A stretch of DNA of 64,000 nt from Streptococcus mitis (GCA_001560895.1 CP014326.1:756001-820000), one strand, 5' to 3'; positions 34,740 through 45,272 are shown, numbered from the stretch's first letter. The notes: generated by a model not told the origin, from the sequence alone. Numbers and translations are program-made.

Positions 34740-35963
34740 ATGAAGATTAGTAAAAGGCACCTATTAAATTATTCTATTCTAGTTCCTTACTTACTTTTAT
34801 CTATTTTGGGCTTGATTGTGGTTTATTCGACAACCAGTGCTATTTTAATTCAAGAAGGCCAAAGTGCACTGCAATTGGTCCGAAGTCAGGGACTGTTTTG
34901 GATATTTAGTTTGATACTGATTGCCTTGATATACAAATTGAAACTGAATTTTTTAAGAAACGAACGTCTTTTATTTATCGTTATGTTCGTTGAGCTGATT
35001 CTATTAGCTATGGCTCGGATAATTGGTACGCCAGTCAATGGAGCCTATGGTTGGATTTCAGTAGGACCTTTGACCATTCAGCCAGCCGAATATTTGAAAA
35101 TTATTATTATTTGGTATTTAGCAAACAGATTTTCCAAACAACAAGAGGATATAGCTGTTTATGATTTCCAAGTTTTAACACAAAATCAGTGGCTTCCTCG
35201 TGCGTTTAATGACTGGCGCTTTGTCCTCTTGGTATTGATTGGGAGCCTTGCTATTTTCCCAGATTTGGGGAATGCTTCTATCTTAGCTTTGGTTGCCTTG
35301 ATTATGTATACAATTAGCGGAATCGCTTATAGATGGTTTCTTGCTTTTTTTGGAATTTTAGTCGGAATTTCTGCCCTATCCTTATCATTTATTTCTTTTA
35401 TAGGGGTTGATAAGTTTTCAAAAGTTCCAGTATTTGGTTATGTTGCCAAGCGTTTCAGCGCCTATTTTAACCCTTTTGCCGATTTGGCAGGAGCAGGCCA
35501 CCAACTTGCAAATTCCTACTTTGCCATGGTAAATGGTGGTTGGTTTGGTCTAGGTTTAGGAAATTCAATTGAAAAACGTGGCTATTTACCAGAGGCCCAT
35601 ACAGATTTTGTATTTTCAATTGTCATTGAAGAATTTGGCTTTGTGGGAGCCAGCTTGATTTTGTCACTTGTCTTTTTCCTTATTTTACGAATTATCCTGG
35701 TGGGAATTCGTGCTAAGAATCCCTTTAATTCTATGATGGCGATTGGAGTTGGGGGGATGATGTTGGTACAGGTCTTTGTTAATATCGGTGGAATTTCTGG
35801 TATTATTCCTTCAACAGGAGTTACCTTCCCCTTCTTATCGCAAGGAGGAAACAGTCTCCTAGTCTTATCTGTAGCCATCGCCTTTGTCTTAAATATTGAT
35901 GCAAGTGAAAAGCGTGCTCAATTGTATGAGGAGTTAGAAGCTCACTCATCAAACTATATGTAG
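34740..35963 (+). CDS. ftsW: Septal peptidoglycan polymerase FtsW (SEDS family)
   Basis: FtsW polymerises glycan strands at the division septum together with PBP2x. The 407-residue product is almost wholly hydrophobic with about ten membrane helices. It carries SEDS landmarks: NGAYGWISVGPLTIQPAE near 100-117, FPDLGNASIL near 178, NSYFAMVNGGWFGLGLGNS near 258 and PEAHTDFVFSIVIEEFGF near 287. GITPSTGVTFPF-type residues (IIPSTGVTFPFLSQGG) near 358 also match. GTGATACTATG places ATG 34740 after a weak SD. ppc follows by 24 bases and is probably cotranscribed. Confidence 0.93.
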   Translation: MKISKRHLLNYSILVPYLLLSILGLIVVYSTTSAILIQEGQSALQLVRSQGLFWIFSLILIALIYKLKLNFLRNERLLFIVMFVELILLAMARIIGTPVNGAYGWISVGPLTIQPAEYLKIIIIWYLANRFSKQQEDIAVYDFQVLTQNQWLPRAFNDWRFVLLVLIGSLAIFPDLGNASILALVALIMYTISGIAYRWFLAFFGILVGISALSLSFISFIGVDKFSKVPVFGYVAKRFSAYFNPFADLAGAGHQLANSYFAMVNGGWFGLGLGNSIEKRGYLPEAHTDFVFSIVIEEFGFVGASLILSLVFFLILRIILVGIRAKNPFNSMMAIGVGGMMLVQVFVNIGGISGIIPSTGVTFPFLSQGGNSLLVLSVAIAFVLNIDASEKRAQLYEELEAHSSNYM

Positions 35964-35987
35964 AGCTGATAGTGGAAAGGATTACCT

Positions 35988-38684
35988 ATGTCTCTTCAAA
36001 AATTAGAAAACTATAGTAATAAAGCTGTCGTGCAAGAAGAAGTATTGATTTTAACAGAATTGTTAGAAGATATCACTAAAAACATGCTTGCCCCAGAGAC
36101 TTTTGAAAAAATCATGCAGTTGAAAGAATTGTCAACTCAGGAAGATTATCAAGGCTTGAACCAATTGGTTACTAGCCTGACAAATGATGAAATGGCTTAT
36201 ATTTCACGCTATTTCTCTATCTTGCCTCTCTTGATTAATATTTCAGAAGACGTGGATTTGGCCTATGAAATCAACCACCAAAATAATATAGATCAAGATT
36301 ATCTTGGTAAATTGTCAGCAACAATCAAAATGGTTGCAGAAAAAGAAAATGCGGTTGAAATTCTAGAACACTTGAATGTTGTCCCTGTTTTGACTGCCCA
36401 TCCAACACAAGTACAACGTAAGAGTATGTTGGATTTGACCAACCATATCCATACCCTTTTGCGTAAGTATCGTGATGTAAAATTAGGCTTGATTAACAAG
36501 GAAAAATGGCATAATGATCTCCGTCGTTACATTGAGATTATCATGCAGACAGACATGATTCGTGAAAAGAAATTGAAAGTTACCAATGAAATCACGAATG
36601 TTATGGAATACTACAATAGTTCATTTCTGAAAGCTGTTCCTCATTTGACTGCTGAGTACAAGCGCCTGGCTAAAAAACATGGCTTGGAGTTGAAACATCC
36701 TAAACCAATTACCATGGGAATGTGGATTGGTGGAGACCGTGATGGGAATCCCTTTGTTACAGCAGATACATTGAAACAATCTGCCATGACACAGTGTGAA
36801 GTCATCATGAACTACTATGATGAAAAGATTTATCAGCTCTATCGTGAGTTCTCTCTCTCAACAAGTATTGTCAATGTCAGCAAGCAAGTCAGAGAAATGG
36901 CTTGTCAATCTAAGGATAATTCGATTTACCGCGAAAAAGAGCTGTATCGTCGTGCCCTGTTTGATATTCAATCAAAAATTCAAGCAACAAAAGCCTATCT
37001 GATTGAGGATAAGGAAATTGGGGCTCGCTATGAAACAGCCAATGATTTTTATAAGGACTTAATTACTATCCGTGATTCCCTCTTGGAAAACAAGGGTGAG
37101 GCACTAATTTCTGGTGATTTTGTTGAGTTAATTCAAGCAGTTGAAATTTTTGGTTTCTATTTGGCATCCATCGACATGCGTCAAGATTCAAGTGTTCATG
37201 AGGCCTGCGTAGCTGAACTTTTGAAATCAGCAGGAATTCATTCGCGTTATAGCGAACTAAGTGAAGAAGAAAAATGCCAGCTTCTCTTGAAAGAATTGGA
37301 GGAAGATCCACGTATTCTTTCTGCCACTCATGTTGAAAAATCAGAGTTACTTGAAAAAGAATTAGCAATCTTTAAGGCTGCTCGTAATTTGAAAGATAAG
37401 TTGGGTGATGATGTCATTCGTCAGACCATCATTTCACATGCAACCAGCGTATCAGACATGCTGGAATTGGCTATCTTGCTAAAAGAAGTAGGGCTAGTTG
37501 ATAAAGAAAGAGCCCGTGTCCAAATCGTTCCTCTCTTTGAGACAATTGAGGACTTGGATCACTCAGAAGAAACTATGAGAGAATACCTTTCTCTTCCTCT
37601 TGCTAAGAAATGGATTGCTTCGCGCAATAACTACCAAGAAATCATGCTTGGCTACTCTGATAGTAATAAAGATGGTGGTTACCTTTCATCATGTTGGACT
37701 CTCTACAAGGCTCAACAACAATTGACTGCTATTGGAGATGAATTTGGCGTTAAGGTTACCTTCTTCCATGGCCGTGGTGGTACTGTTGGTCGTGGTGGTG
37801 GACCAACTTATGAAGCTATCACATCTCAACCGCTCAAGTCTATCAAGGATCGTATCCGTTTGACGGAGCAGGGTGAAGTAATTGGCAATAAATACGGTAA
37901 TAAAGATGCTGCTTACTATAACCTTGAAATGTTGGTTTCTGCAGCCATTAACCGTATGATTACGCAGAAGAAGAGCGACACCAATACATCCAATCGCTAT
38001 GAAGCTATTATGGATCAAGTAGTGAACCGTAGTTACGATATCTACCGTGATTTGGTCTTTGGTAATGATCATTTCTATGACTATTTCTTTGAGTCAAGTC
38101 CAATCAAGGCTATTTCAAGCTTTAATATTGGTTCTCGTCCAGCCGCTCGTAAGACCATTACTGAAATCGGTGGTTTGCGTGCTATCCCTTGGGTCTTCTC
38201 ATGGTCACAAAGCCGTGTCATGTTCCCTGGCTGGTATGGTGTCGGATCAAGCTTCAAGGAATTTATCGATAAAAATCCAGAGAATATCGCTATTCTACGA
38301 GATATGTACCAAAATTGGCCTTTCTTCCAGTCACTTCTTTCAAATGTTGACATGGTCTTGTCAAAATCAAATATGAACATTGCTTTTGAATATGCCAAAC
38401 TTTGCGAAGATGATCAAGTAAAAGCAATCTATGAGATTATTTTAAATGAATGGCAAGTTACCAAGGAAGTCATCTTGGCTATCGAAGGTTACGATGAACT
38501 CTTGGCTGAAAATCCATATCTAAAAGCAAGTTTGGATTACCGTATGCCTTACTTTAATATCCTTAACTATATCCAGTTGGAGTTGATTAAACGTCAACGC
38601 CGAGGAGAATTATCAAGCGACCAAGAAAAATTAATCCATACAACCATCAACGGAATTGCGACAGGATTGCGTAATTCAGGTTGA
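35988..38684 (+). CDS. ppc: Phosphoenolpyruvate carboxylase
   Basis: This enzyme carboxylates PEP to oxaloacetate, feeding aspartate synthesis and therefore pyrimidines. The 898-residue product has the two family signatures: [13 protein letters not shown] near 128-140 and the catalytic glycine loop [14 protein letters not shown] near 587-600. [10 protein letters not shown] (about 247) and the ending SGLRNSG-like [13 protein letters not shown] also fit. An SD (gaaagg) is 7 bases upstream of the ATG. It follows ftsW directly and ends before a terminator at 38694. Confidence 0.96.
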   Translation: MSLQKLENYSNKAVVQEEVLILTELLEDITKNMLAPETFEKIMQLKELSTQEDYQGLNQLVTSLTNDEMAYISRYFSILPLLINISEDVDLAYEINHQNNIDQDYLGKLSATIKMVAEKENAVEILEHLNVVPVLTAHPTQVQRKSMLDLTNHIHTLLRKYRDVKLGLINKEKWHNDLRRYIEIIMQTDMIREKKLKVTNEITNVMEYYNSSFLKAVPHLTAEYKRLAKKHGLELKHPKPITMGMWIGGDRDGNPFVTADTLKQSAMTQCEVIMNYYDEKIYQLYREFSLSTSIVNVSKQVREMACQSKDNSIYREKELYRRALFDIQSKIQATKAYLIEDKEIGARYETANDFYKDLITIRDSLLENKGEALISGDFVELIQAVEIFGFYLASIDMRQDSSVHEACVAELLKSAGIHSRYSELSEEEKCQLLLKELEEDPRILSATHVEKSELLEKELAIFKAARNLKDKLGDDVIRQTIISHATSVSDMLELAILLKEVGLVDKERARVQIVPLFETIEDLDHSEETMREYLSLPLAKKWIASRNNYQEIMLGYSDSNKDGGYLSSCWTLYKAQQQLTAIGDEFGVKVTFFHGRGGTVGRGGGPTYEAITSQPLKSIKDRIRLTEQGEVIGNKYGNKDAAYYNLEMLVSAAINRMITQKKSDTNTSNRYEAIMDQVVNRSYDIYRDLVFGNDHFYDYFFESSPIKAISSFNIGSRPAARKTITEIGGLRAIPWVFSWSQSRVMFPGWYGVGSSFKEFIDKNPENIAILRDMYQNWPFFQSLLSNVDMVLSKSNMNIAFEYAKLCEDDQVKAIYEIILNEWQVTKEVILAIEGYDELLAENPYLKASLDYRMPYFNILNYIQLELIKRQRRGELSSDQEKLIHTTINGIATGLRNSG

Positions 38685-38693
38685 TACCTATCA

Positions 38694-38725
38694 AGCTTCC
38701 TCTTTTCCACAGGGGAAGTTTTTGA
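38694..38725 (+). terminator. Terminator after ppc
   Basis: The arms cttcc(c) and gggaag enclose a loop of about 12 bases and are followed by TTTTT. The stem is short. Confidence 0.6.
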
Positions 38726-38752
38726 ATATTTCAAAAAAATACTCAAAGAGTC

Positions 38753-38780
38753 TTGACAAGTAATTGAAAAATGATATAAT
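38753..38780 (+). promoter_or_regulatory. Promoter of the T-box/trpXYZ operon
   Basis: TTGACA at 38753-38758 and TATAAT at 38775-38780 have a 16-base spacer. Transcription would begin near 38787, just ahead of the T-box leader. Confidence 0.85.
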
Positions 38781-38814
38781 TTAAACATTCAGAAAAGTAA
38801 TCATACAAACTTTT

Positions 38815-39024
38815 TAGAGAGTCTGTGGTAGCTGAAAACAGATAAGTGGTGATGATGAAAATTGGGCTGGATGTTATTTAGAATTTGAAATCATAAAAAT
38901 TCGGTGAGCACACCTTATAGTGCATCTCGTAATTGCGAGACAGAGCGATAGGGAAATTCCCTATAATTGAGGTGGTACCGCGCATCGACGTCCTCACACA
39001 AGTTTTTGTGTGAGGACTTTTTTG
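38815..39024 (+). promoter_or_regulatory. T-box riboswitch (probably tRNA-Trp) with terminator
   Basis: The leader contains AGAGAGTC at its 5' end, a stem I region, and the invariant T-box sequence AATTGAGGTGGTACCGCG at 38965-38982. A strong terminator follows: gtcctcacacaag / tgtgtgaggac with TTTTTT, 38990-39023. The T-box can pair with part of the terminator's left side to form an antiterminator when uncharged tRNA binds. A TGG triplet at 38868-38870 is the best specifier candidate, in agreement with the tryptophan transporter genes that follow. The specifier assignment comes from context; the stem I fold was not computed. Confidence 0.9.
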
Positions 39025-39036
39025 ATGGAGGTTAGT

Positions 39037-39072
39037 ATGGAAAGAAAACGATGGCGTCGCTTGTTCAGATAA
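39037..39072 (+). CDS. Possible 11-residue leader peptide before trpX
   Basis: After the T-box terminator, an SD (ggagg, 39027-39031) precedes ATG 39037 by 5 bases. The frame MERKRWRRLFR then ends at TAA 39070-39072. It contains one Trp codon and five Arg codons. It is expressed only when the T-box reads through. It may influence translation of trpX 38 bases later, or it may be a chance frame. There is no known family. Confidence 0.35.
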   Translation: MERKRWRRLFR

Positions 39073-39109
39073 GTGAAGTAGTTTAAAGGAATTAAAAAGG
39101 AGAAATAGA

Positions 39110-40105
39110 ATGAAAAATAAACGTTTAATTGGAATTATCGCTGCATTAGCAGTCTTAGTAGCAGGAAGCTTGATTTACTCTTCAATGAATAAACCAGAAG
39201 CTAAGAATGAGAAGACAGTTGCCAAAGTTGGTGTCCTCCAGTTTGTAAGCCATCCGTCTCTTGACTTGATTTATAAAGGGATTCAAGACGGACTTGCAGA
39301 AGAAGGCTATAAAGATGATCAGTTGAAAATTGACTTTATGAACTCAGAAGGTGATCAAAGTAAGGTTGCGACAATGAGTAAACAGTTGGTTGCAAACGGC
39401 AATGACTTGGTTGTCGGTATTGCAACACCAGCTGCTCAAGGATTGGCTAGTGCAACAAAAGACCTACCAGTTATCATGGCCGCGATTACAGACCCAATTG
39501 GTGCTAACTTGGTTAAAGATTTGAAAAAACCAGGTGGCAACATCACAGGAGTATCTGACCACAATCCAGCTCAACAACAAGTTGAACTCATCAAGGCTCT
39601 AACACCAAATGTGAAAACAATAGGAGCTCTTTACTCAAGTAGTGAAGACAATTCAAAAACACAGGTCGAAGAATTTAAGGCTTATGCTGAAAAAGCAGGT
39701 TTGACAGTAGAAACATTTGCAGTTCCTTCAACAAATGAAATTGCTTCAACACTTAACGTTATGACTAGCAAGGTCGATGCTATCTGGGTTCCAATTGATA
39801 ACACCATTGCTTCAGCCTTCTCAACTGTTGTATCAAGCAACCAATCAGCTAAAAAACCAATTTACCCAAGCGCAACTGCCATGGTAGAAGCAGGTGGTTT
39901 GGCATCCGTTGTAGTTGACCAACATGATCTTGGTGTGGCAACTGGTAAAATGATTGCGCAAGTTTTGAAAGGTGCAAAACCAGCTGATACACCAGTCAAT
40001 GTCTTTTCAACTGGTAAGTCAGTAATCAATAAAAAATTGGCACAAGAACTAGGTATTACTATTCCTGAATCTGTTCTAAAAGAAGCAGGACAAGTGATTG
40101 AATAA
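39110..40105 (+). CDS. trpX: Tryptophan ABC transporter substrate-binding protein TrpX
   Basis: The 331-residue product has a single N-terminal hydrophobic helix (about 6-25) with no lipobox Cys, so it is probably membrane-tethered rather than lipidated. The mature part belongs to the ABC substrate-binding family with GVLQFVSHPSLDLIYKGIQDGL, VVGIATPAAQGLA, NITGVSDHNP and VDAIWVPIDNTIAS. Related streptococcal proteins are linked to tryptophan uptake by a Trp T-box, as here. An SD (aaaggag) precedes the ATG. A terminator-like hairpin between it and the permease may give more binding protein than membrane subunits. Confidence 0.88.
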   Translation: MKNKRLIGIIAALAVLVAGSLIYSSMNKPEAKNEKTVAKVGVLQFVSHPSLDLIYKGIQDGLAEEGYKDDQLKIDFMNSEGDQSKVATMSKQLVANGNDLVVGIATPAAQGLASATKDLPVIMAAITDPIGANLVKDLKKPGGNITGVSDHNPAQQQVELIKALTPNVKTIGALYSSSEDNSKTQVEEFKAYAEKAGLTVETFAVPSTNEIASTLNVMTSKVDAIWVPIDNTIASAFSTVVSSNQSAKKPIYPSATAMVEAGGLASVVVDQHDLGVATGKMIAQVLKGAKPADTPVNVFSTGKSVINKKLAQELGITIPESVLKEAGQVIE

Positions 40106-40112
40106 TCTACAA

Positions 40113-40146
40113 TGGAGGAGTTGGGGACATCTCCTCCAATTTTTTA
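40113..40146 (+). terminator. Intercistronic terminator-like hairpin between trpX and trpY
   Basis: The perfect 8-bp arms TGGAGGAG (40113-40120) and CTCCTCCA (40131-40138) enclose a 10-base loop and are followed by ATTTTTTA. It would reduce transcription into trpYZ. It also occupies the upstream in-frame ATG at 40112, which argues against that start. Confidence 0.75.
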
Positions 40147-40180
40147 CAATAGAAATCATATAGAAAAGGTTAAGAAACAG

Positions 40181-41047
40181 ATGATATTATCTATTATTTC
40201 TCAAGGATTTGTCTGGGCTATTTTAGGTCTGGGAATCTTTATGACATTTAGGATTTTAAACTTTCCAGATATGACGACAGAAGGTTCCTTCCCTCTTGGG
40301 GGAGCTGTTGCTGTCACTCTGATAACCAAAGGTGTAAATCCCTTTTTAGCGACACTTGTTGCTGTAGGAGCAGGTTGTTTGGCTGGAATGGCAGCAGGGC
40401 TTCTTTATACAAAAGGGAAGATTCCGACTTTACTTTCAGGGATTTTGGTGATGACTTCTTGTCACTCTATCATGCTCTTGATTATGGGACGTGCGAATTT
40501 AGGACTGCTTGGAACTAAGCAAATCCAGGATGTCTTACCTTTTGATTCAGACTTGAACCAACTCTTGATAGGTCTTATCTTTGTCAGTCTTGTCATTGCT
40601 CTCATGCTCTTTTTCTTGGACACCAAACTCGGACAAGCCTATATTGCTACAGGTGACAATCCTGATATGGCTAGAAGTTTCGGAATTCATACTGGGCGCA
40701 TGGAGCTCATGGGCTTGGTCTTATCCAATGGTGTGATTGCCCTTGCAGGAGCTCTTATTGCCCAGCAAGAAGGCTATGCCGATGTATCTCGAGGAATCGG
40801 GGTTATCGTTGTGGGACTTGCAAGTTTGATTATTGGAGAAGTTATTTTCAAGAGTCTGAGTTTGGCAGAGCGTCTGCTTGCCATCGTTGTGGGTTCTATC
40901 GCCTATCAATTCTTAGTGTGGGCTGTCATCGCGCTTGGCTTTAATACAAGTTACCTTCGTTTATACAGTGCCTTGATTTTGGCAGTCTGCCTCATGATTC
41001 CAACATTTAAGCAAACAATCTTGAAAGGAGCCAAGTTAAGCAAATGA
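40181..41047 (+). CDS. trpY: Tryptophan ABC transporter permease TrpY
   Basis: The product from ATG 40181 has 288 residues and begins MILSIISQGFVWAILGLGIF. It has about eight membrane helices and the motifs FPDMTTEGSFPLGGAV, TKGKIPTLLSGILVMT and GDNPDMARSFGIHTGRME, as in the ABC permeases paired with TrpX-type binding proteins. The frame is open back to ATG 40112. However, that segment lies in the terminator hairpin and is hydrophilic, so the internal start is preferred despite a weak SD (aaagg). Its stop overlaps the trpZ start by 4 bases (ATGA), indicating coupled translation. Confidence 0.87.
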   Translation: MILSIISQGFVWAILGLGIFMTFRILNFPDMTTEGSFPLGGAVAVTLITKGVNPFLATLVAVGAGCLAGMAAGLLYTKGKIPTLLSGILVMTSCHSIMLLIMGRANLGLLGTKQIQDVLPFDSDLNQLLIGLIFVSLVIALMLFFLDTKLGQAYIATGDNPDMARSFGIHTGRMELMGLVLSNGVIALAGALIAQQEGYADVSRGIGVIVVGLASLIIGEVIFKSLSLAERLLAIVVGSIAYQFLVWAVIALGFNTSYLRLYSALILAVCLMIPTFKQTILKGAKLSK

Positions 41048-41802
41048 CAGCAATTGTAGAATTAAAAAATGCAACCAAAGTTGTTAAAAATGGCTTTGAT
41101 GAAGAAAAGATTATTTTAAATGATGTTTCTTTAGAAATTTTTGAACAGGATTTTATCACGATTTTAGGTGGAAATGGTGCTGGGAAATCGACCCTCTTTA
41201 ACACCATTGCAGGAACCTTATCACTAACCAGTGGAACTATCCGTATTTTAGGTGAAGATGTTACCAAGTTTTCACCAGAGAAGAGAGCCAAGTATTTGTC
41301 TCGAGTCTTCCAAGATCCAAAGATGGGAACAGCTCCTCGTATGACGGTTGCTGAAAATCTCCTGATTGCAAAGTTTCGTGGTGAAAAGCGTGGATTGTTA
41401 CCACGACGCTTGAATAGCTATAAGGATGAATTTCAGGCAACCATTGAAAAAGTAGGAAACGGTCTTGAGAAACACTTGAATACACCGATTGAGTTCTTAT
41501 CAGGTGGCCAAAGACAGGCTTTGAGTCTCTTGATGGCAACCTTGAAGCGACCTGAATTACTCCTATTAGATGAGCATACTGCAGCCCTTGATCCAAAGAC
41601 AAGTGTCGCTCTCATGGAGTTGACAGATGACTTTGTCAAGAAAGATCAGCTGACAGCACTTATGATTACTCACCATATGGAGGACGCGTTGAAGTACGGA
41701 AATCGTCTGATTGTCATGAAAGAAGGACGGATTATCCAAGATTTTACCCAAGAAGAAAAAGCAAAAATGAAAATCTCAGACTACTATCAATTATTTGAAT
41801 AG
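41044..41802 (+). CDS. trpZ: Tryptophan ABC transporter ATP-binding protein TrpZ
   Basis: The 252-residue ATPase has Walker A GGNGAGKST (about 39-47), the Q-loop RVFQDPKMGTAPRMTV, the signature LSGGQRQALSL near 150, Walker B LLLLDEHTAALDP near 175 and the switch His in MITHHMEDALKYGN. Its ATG overlaps the trpY stop (ATGA). It completes the T-box-controlled trpXYZ uptake system. A terminator follows at 41836. Confidence 0.9.
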   Translation: MTAIVELKNATKVVKNGFDEEKIILNDVSLEIFEQDFITILGGNGAGKSTLFNTIAGTLSLTSGTIRILGEDVTKFSPEKRAKYLSRVFQDPKMGTAPRMTVAENLLIAKFRGEKRGLLPRRLNSYKDEFQATIEKVGNGLEKHLNTPIEFLSGGQRQALSLLMATLKRPELLLLDEHTAALDPKTSVALMELTDDFVKKDQLTALMITHHMEDALKYGNRLIVMKEGRIIQDFTQEEKAKMKISDYYQLFE

Positions 41803-41835
41803 ATAAACTTTATTTTCATCAAAAAATAGAGAAGA

Positions 41836-41872
41836 AAAACTTAGAAGCGTTAAAGTGTTTCTGAGTTTTTTT
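41836..41872 (+). terminator. Terminator after trpZ
   Basis: The arms aaaacttagaa and ttctgagtttt (11 bp, one G-U) enclose a loop of about 12 bases and are followed by TTT. Confidence 0.75.
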
Positions 41873-41932
41873 AACTTTCTTTTCTATCTAGAAAAATAAG
41901 GCAAAGATAATTACGGAAAGCGTATGAAATGG

Positions 41933-41961
41933 TTTACTTTTTTTCTGAAATAAAGTATACT
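41933..41961 (+). promoter_or_regulatory. Promoter of dnaG-rpoD
   Basis: TTTACT at 41933-41938 and TATACT at 41956-41961 have a 17-base spacer, 38 bases before the dnaG ATG. Confidence 0.75.
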
Positions 41962-41998
41962 ATATAAAGGAAACTATGATAACATGGAGGTATTGTGT

Positions 41999-43759
41999 AT
42001 GGTTGACAAACAAGTCATTGAAGAAATCAAAAACAATGCCAACATTGTGGAAGTCATAGGAGATGTGATTTCTTTACAAAAGGCAGGACGGAACTATCTA
42101 GGGCTCTGTCCTTTTCATGGTGAAAAAACACCTTCTTTCAACGTTGTAGAGGATAAGCAGTTTTATCACTGTTTTGGTTGTGGTCGCTCAGGTGATGTCT
42201 TTAAATTCATCGAGGAGTACCAAGGGGTTCCCTTTATGGAGGCTGTCCAAATCTTAGGTCAGCGTGTTGGAATTGAGGTTGAAAAACCGCTTTATAGTGA
42301 GCAGAGGCCAGCCTCGCCTCACCAAGCTCTTTATGATATGCATGAAGATGCTGCCAAATTTTATCATGCTATTCTCATGACAACGACCATGGGGGAAGAG
42401 GCCAGAAACTACCTCTATCAGCGTGGTTTGACAGATGAAGTGCTCAAGCATTTTCGGATTGGTTTAGCACCTCCAGAACGAAACTATCTCTATCAGCGTT
42501 TGTCTGGTCAGTATCGTGAAGAGGATTTCCTGGATTCAGGGCTATTTTATCTCTCGGATGCCAATCAATTTGTAGACACCTTTCACAATCGCATTATGTT
42601 TCCCCTGACAAATGATCAGGGAAAGGTTATTGCCTTCTCAGGTCGTATCTGGCAGAAAACGGATTCACAAACTTCTAAGTATAAAAATAGCAGATCGACT
42701 GCAATTTTTAACAAAAGTTACGAATTATATCATATGGATAGGGCAAAAAAATCTTCTGGTAAAGCCAGTGAGATTTACCTCATGGAAGGGTTCATGGATG
42801 TCATTGCAGCCTATCGGGCTGGAATCGAAAATGCTGTGGCGTCTATGGGAACGGCCTTGAGTCATGAGCATGTTGAGCATCTGAAAAGGTTAACCAAGAA
42901 GTTAGTTCTGGTATACGATGGCGATAAGGCTGGACAAGCTGCGACATTGAAAGCCTTGGATGAAATTGGCGATATGCCTGTGCAAATCGTCAGTATGCCT
43001 GATAACTTGGATCCAGATGAGTATCTACAAAAAAATGGCCCAGAAGACTTGGCCTATCTATTAACGAAAACTCGTATTAGTCCCATTGAGTTCTACATTC
43101 ACCATTATAAGCCTGAAAACAGTGAAAATCTGCAGGCTCAGATTGAGTTTATTGAAAAAATAACTCCCTTGATTGTTCAAGAAAAGTCTATCACTGCTCA
43201 AAATAGCTATATTCATATTTTAGCTGACAGTCTGGCGTCCTTTGATTATGCTCAGATTGAGCAGATTGTTAATGAGAGTCGACAGGCACAAAGACAGAAT
43301 CGCATGGAAGGGATTTCCAGGCCGACGCCAATCACCATGCCTGTCACCAAGCAGTTATCGGCTATTATGAGGGCAGAAGCCCATCTACTTTATAGAATGA
43401 TGGAATCCCCTCTTGTTTTGAATGATTACCGTTTGCGAGACGACTTTGCATTTGACACACCTGAATTTCAGCTCTTATATGATTTGCTTGGTCAGTATGG
43501 CAATCTTCCTCCAGAAGTTTTAGCAGAACAGACAGAGGAAGTTGAAAGAGCTTGGTATCAAGTCTTAGCTCAGGATTTACCTGCTGAGATGTCACCGCAG
43601 GAACTTAGTGAAGTAGAAATGACTCGAAACAAGGCTCTCTTGAATCAGGACAATATGAGAATCAAAAAGAAGGTGCAGGAAGCTAGCCATGTAGGAGATA
43701 CCGACACAGCCTTAGAAGAATTGGAACGTTTAATTTCACAAAAGAGAAGAATGGAGTAA
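41999..43759 (+). CDS. dnaG: DNA primase
   Basis: DnaG makes RNA primers for replication. The 586-residue product has the CHC2 zinc finger [13 protein letters not shown]...[13 protein letters not shown] (about 38-64). Its TOPRIM core shows [15 protein letters not shown] near 262 and [13 protein letters not shown] near 303, and the C-terminal domain binds DnaB-type helicase. ATG 41999 is chosen because GGAGG (41986-41990) is at SD distance; an upstream in-frame ATG at 41984 overlaps that SD. rpoD starts 2 bases after its stop, forming the macromolecular synthesis operon dnaG-rpoD. Confidence 0.96.
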   Translation: MVDKQVIEEIKNNANIVEVIGDVISLQKAGRNYLGLCPFHGEKTPSFNVVEDKQFYHCFGCGRSGDVFKFIEEYQGVPFMEAVQILGQRVGIEVEKPLYSEQRPASPHQALYDMHEDAAKFYHAILMTTTMGEEARNYLYQRGLTDEVLKHFRIGLAPPERNYLYQRLSGQYREEDFLDSGLFYLSDANQFVDTFHNRIMFPLTNDQGKVIAFSGRIWQKTDSQTSKYKNSRSTAIFNKSYELYHMDRAKKSSGKASEIYLMEGFMDVIAAYRAGIENAVASMGTALSHEHVEHLKRLTKKLVLVYDGDKAGQAATLKALDEIGDMPVQIVSMPDNLDPDEYLQKNGPEDLAYLLTKTRISPIEFYIHHYKPENSENLQAQIEFIEKITPLIVQEKSITAQNSYIHILADSLASFDYAQIEQIVNESRQAQRQNRMEGISRPTPITMPVTKQLSAIMRAEAHLLYRMMESPLVLNDYRLRDDFAFDTPEFQLLYDLLGQYGNLPPEVLAEQTEEVERAWYQVLAQDLPAEMSPQELSEVEMTRNKALLNQDNMRIKKKVQEASHVGDTDTALEELERLISQKRRME

Positions 43760-43761
43760 CA

Positions 43762-44871
43762 ATGGCAACAAAACAAAAAGAAGTAACAACATTTGACGTG
43801 CAAGTAGCAGAATTTATCCGTAATCATAAGCAAAAAGGGACAGCAACAGATGATGAAATCAATGCTAGTCTGGTGATTCCTTTTACCTTGGATGCTGATG
43901 GGATTGAAGATCTCTTGCAACGGATTCAGGATGCAGGGATTTCTATCACAGATAATGAAGGAAACCCAAGTGCGCGTGTTCTTAGCACTGAAGAAGAGCC
44001 AGAACTTAGCGATGAGGATTTGATTGGTTCAACTTCTGCTAAGGTCAATGACCCTGTCCGTATGTACTTGAAAGAAATCGGGGTCGTTCCTCTCTTGACC
44101 AATGAAGAGGAGAAAGAATTGGCACTGGCTGTTGAAGCTGGCGATATCGAAGCTAAACAACGCCTTGCGGAAGCCAACCTTCGTTTGGTTGTTTCCATCG
44201 CCAAACGCTATGTTGGCCGTGGTATGCAGTTCCTTGATTTGATTCAAGAAGGAAATATGGGCTTGATGAAGGCGGTTGACAAGTTTGACTATTCTAAAGG
44301 GTTCAAGTTCTCAACTTATGCAACTTGGTGGATTCGTCAGGCTATCACTCGTGCTATTGCGGATCAAGCTCGTACTATCCGTATCCCAGTCCACATGGTT
44401 GAAACCATTAATAAATTGGTTCGTGAACAGCGGAATCTCCTTCAAGAATTGGGACAAGATCCAACACCAGAGCAAATCGCTGAACGTATGGATATGACTC
44501 CTGACAAGGTACGTGAAATCTTGAAGATTGCCCAAGAACCAGTATCTCTTGAAACTCCAATCGGTGAAGAGGATGATAGCCACCTTGGGGACTTTATCGA
44601 AGATGAAGTGATTGAAAATCCAGTGGACTATACAACTCGTATTGTCTTGCGTGAGCAGTTGGATGAGGTCTTGGATACTCTTACAGACCGTGAAGAAAAT
44701 GTTTTGCGTCTTCGTTTTGGGTTAGATGATGGTAAAATGCGTACCCTTGAAGATGTGGGTAAAGTCTTTAACGTGACTCGCGAGCGTATCCGTCAGATTG
44801 AAGCCAAGGCTTTGAGAAAACTACGTCAACCAAGTCGCAGCAAACCGCTTCGTGATTTTATTGAAGACTAA
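43762..44871 (+). CDS. rpoD: RNA polymerase primary sigma factor RpoD (SigA)
   Basis: The housekeeping sigma factor recognises the TTGACA/TATAAT promoters seen throughout this window. The 369-residue product has region 1.2 [17 protein letters not shown] and region 2 [27 protein letters not shown] with [14 protein letters not shown] (2.3-2.4). Region 3 and region 4 with [32 protein letters not shown] complete it. Region 1.1 is short, as in streptococci. The SD ggag is at the end of dnaG, 2 bases separate the genes. Confidence 0.98.
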   Translation: MATKQKEVTTFDVQVAEFIRNHKQKGTATDDEINASLVIPFTLDADGIEDLLQRIQDAGISITDNEGNPSARVLSTEEEPELSDEDLIGSTSAKVNDPVRMYLKEIGVVPLLTNEEEKELALAVEAGDIEAKQRLAEANLRLVVSIAKRYVGRGMQFLDLIQEGNMGLMKAVDKFDYSKGFKFSTYATWWIRQAITRAIADQARTIRIPVHMVETINKLVREQRNLLQELGQDPTPEQIAERMDMTPDKVREILKIAQEPVSLETPIGEEDDSHLGDFIEDEVIENPVDYTTRIVLREQLDEVLDTLTDREENVLRLRFGLDDGKMRTLEDVGKVFNVTRERIRQIEAKALRKLRQPSRSKPLRDFIED

Positions 44872-44885
44872 GAGTGAGGATAAAC

Positions 44886-45215
44886 ATGGCTTATACAGAA
44901 GAGCAAATTGAAAACATCAAAACACGAATTTTATCAGCCTTGGAAGAGGTTATTGACCCTGAGTTGGGAATCGATATTGTCAATCTTGGTTTGATCTATG
45001 AGATTCGTTTTGACGGTGATACAGGGCAAACAGAGATTGATATGACTTTGACAACTATGGGTTGTCCCCTAGCTGACCTTTTGACAGACCAGATTTATGA
45101 TGCCATGACAGAGGTGCCAGAAGTAACGGATACTGAGGTCAAATTAGTCTGGTATCCAGCCTGGACCGTTGAAAAAATGAGTCGCTATGCCCGTATTGCC
45201 CTAGGCATTAAGTAA
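44886..45215 (+). CDS. DUF59 / MIP18-family protein (SufT-like, Fe-S assembly)
   Basis: The 109-residue product contains EEVIDPELGIDIVNLGLIYEI and TLTTMGCPLADLL, the DUF59 core with the conserved DPE and a Cys in TxGCP. Family members assist iron-sulfur cluster maturation or carry out related metal-sulfur roles. ATG 44886 is preferred to the upstream ATG 44874 because gagtgagga supplies an SD at 44871-44880. It follows rpoD by 14 bases and is probably cotranscribed. A terminator hairpin follows. Confidence 0.85.
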   Translation: MAYTEEQIENIKTRILSALEEVIDPELGIDIVNLGLIYEIRFDGDTGQTEIDMTLTTMGCPLADLLTDQIYDAMTEVPEVTDTEVKLVWYPAWTVEKMSRYARIALGIK

Positions 45216-45243
45216 ACATATAAAAGCATGTGAGAGACCGTTG

Positions 45244-45272
45244 GAAAAGCGAGGAAATTTACTCCTCTTTTC
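45244..45272 (+). terminator. Terminator ahead of cpoA
   Basis: The arms gaaaagcgagga and tcctcttttc form a 10- to 11-bp stem with one unpaired base and a loop of about 7 bases. A pyrimidine-rich stretch follows, ending the dnaG-rpoD-DUF59 transcript. Confidence 0.65.
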
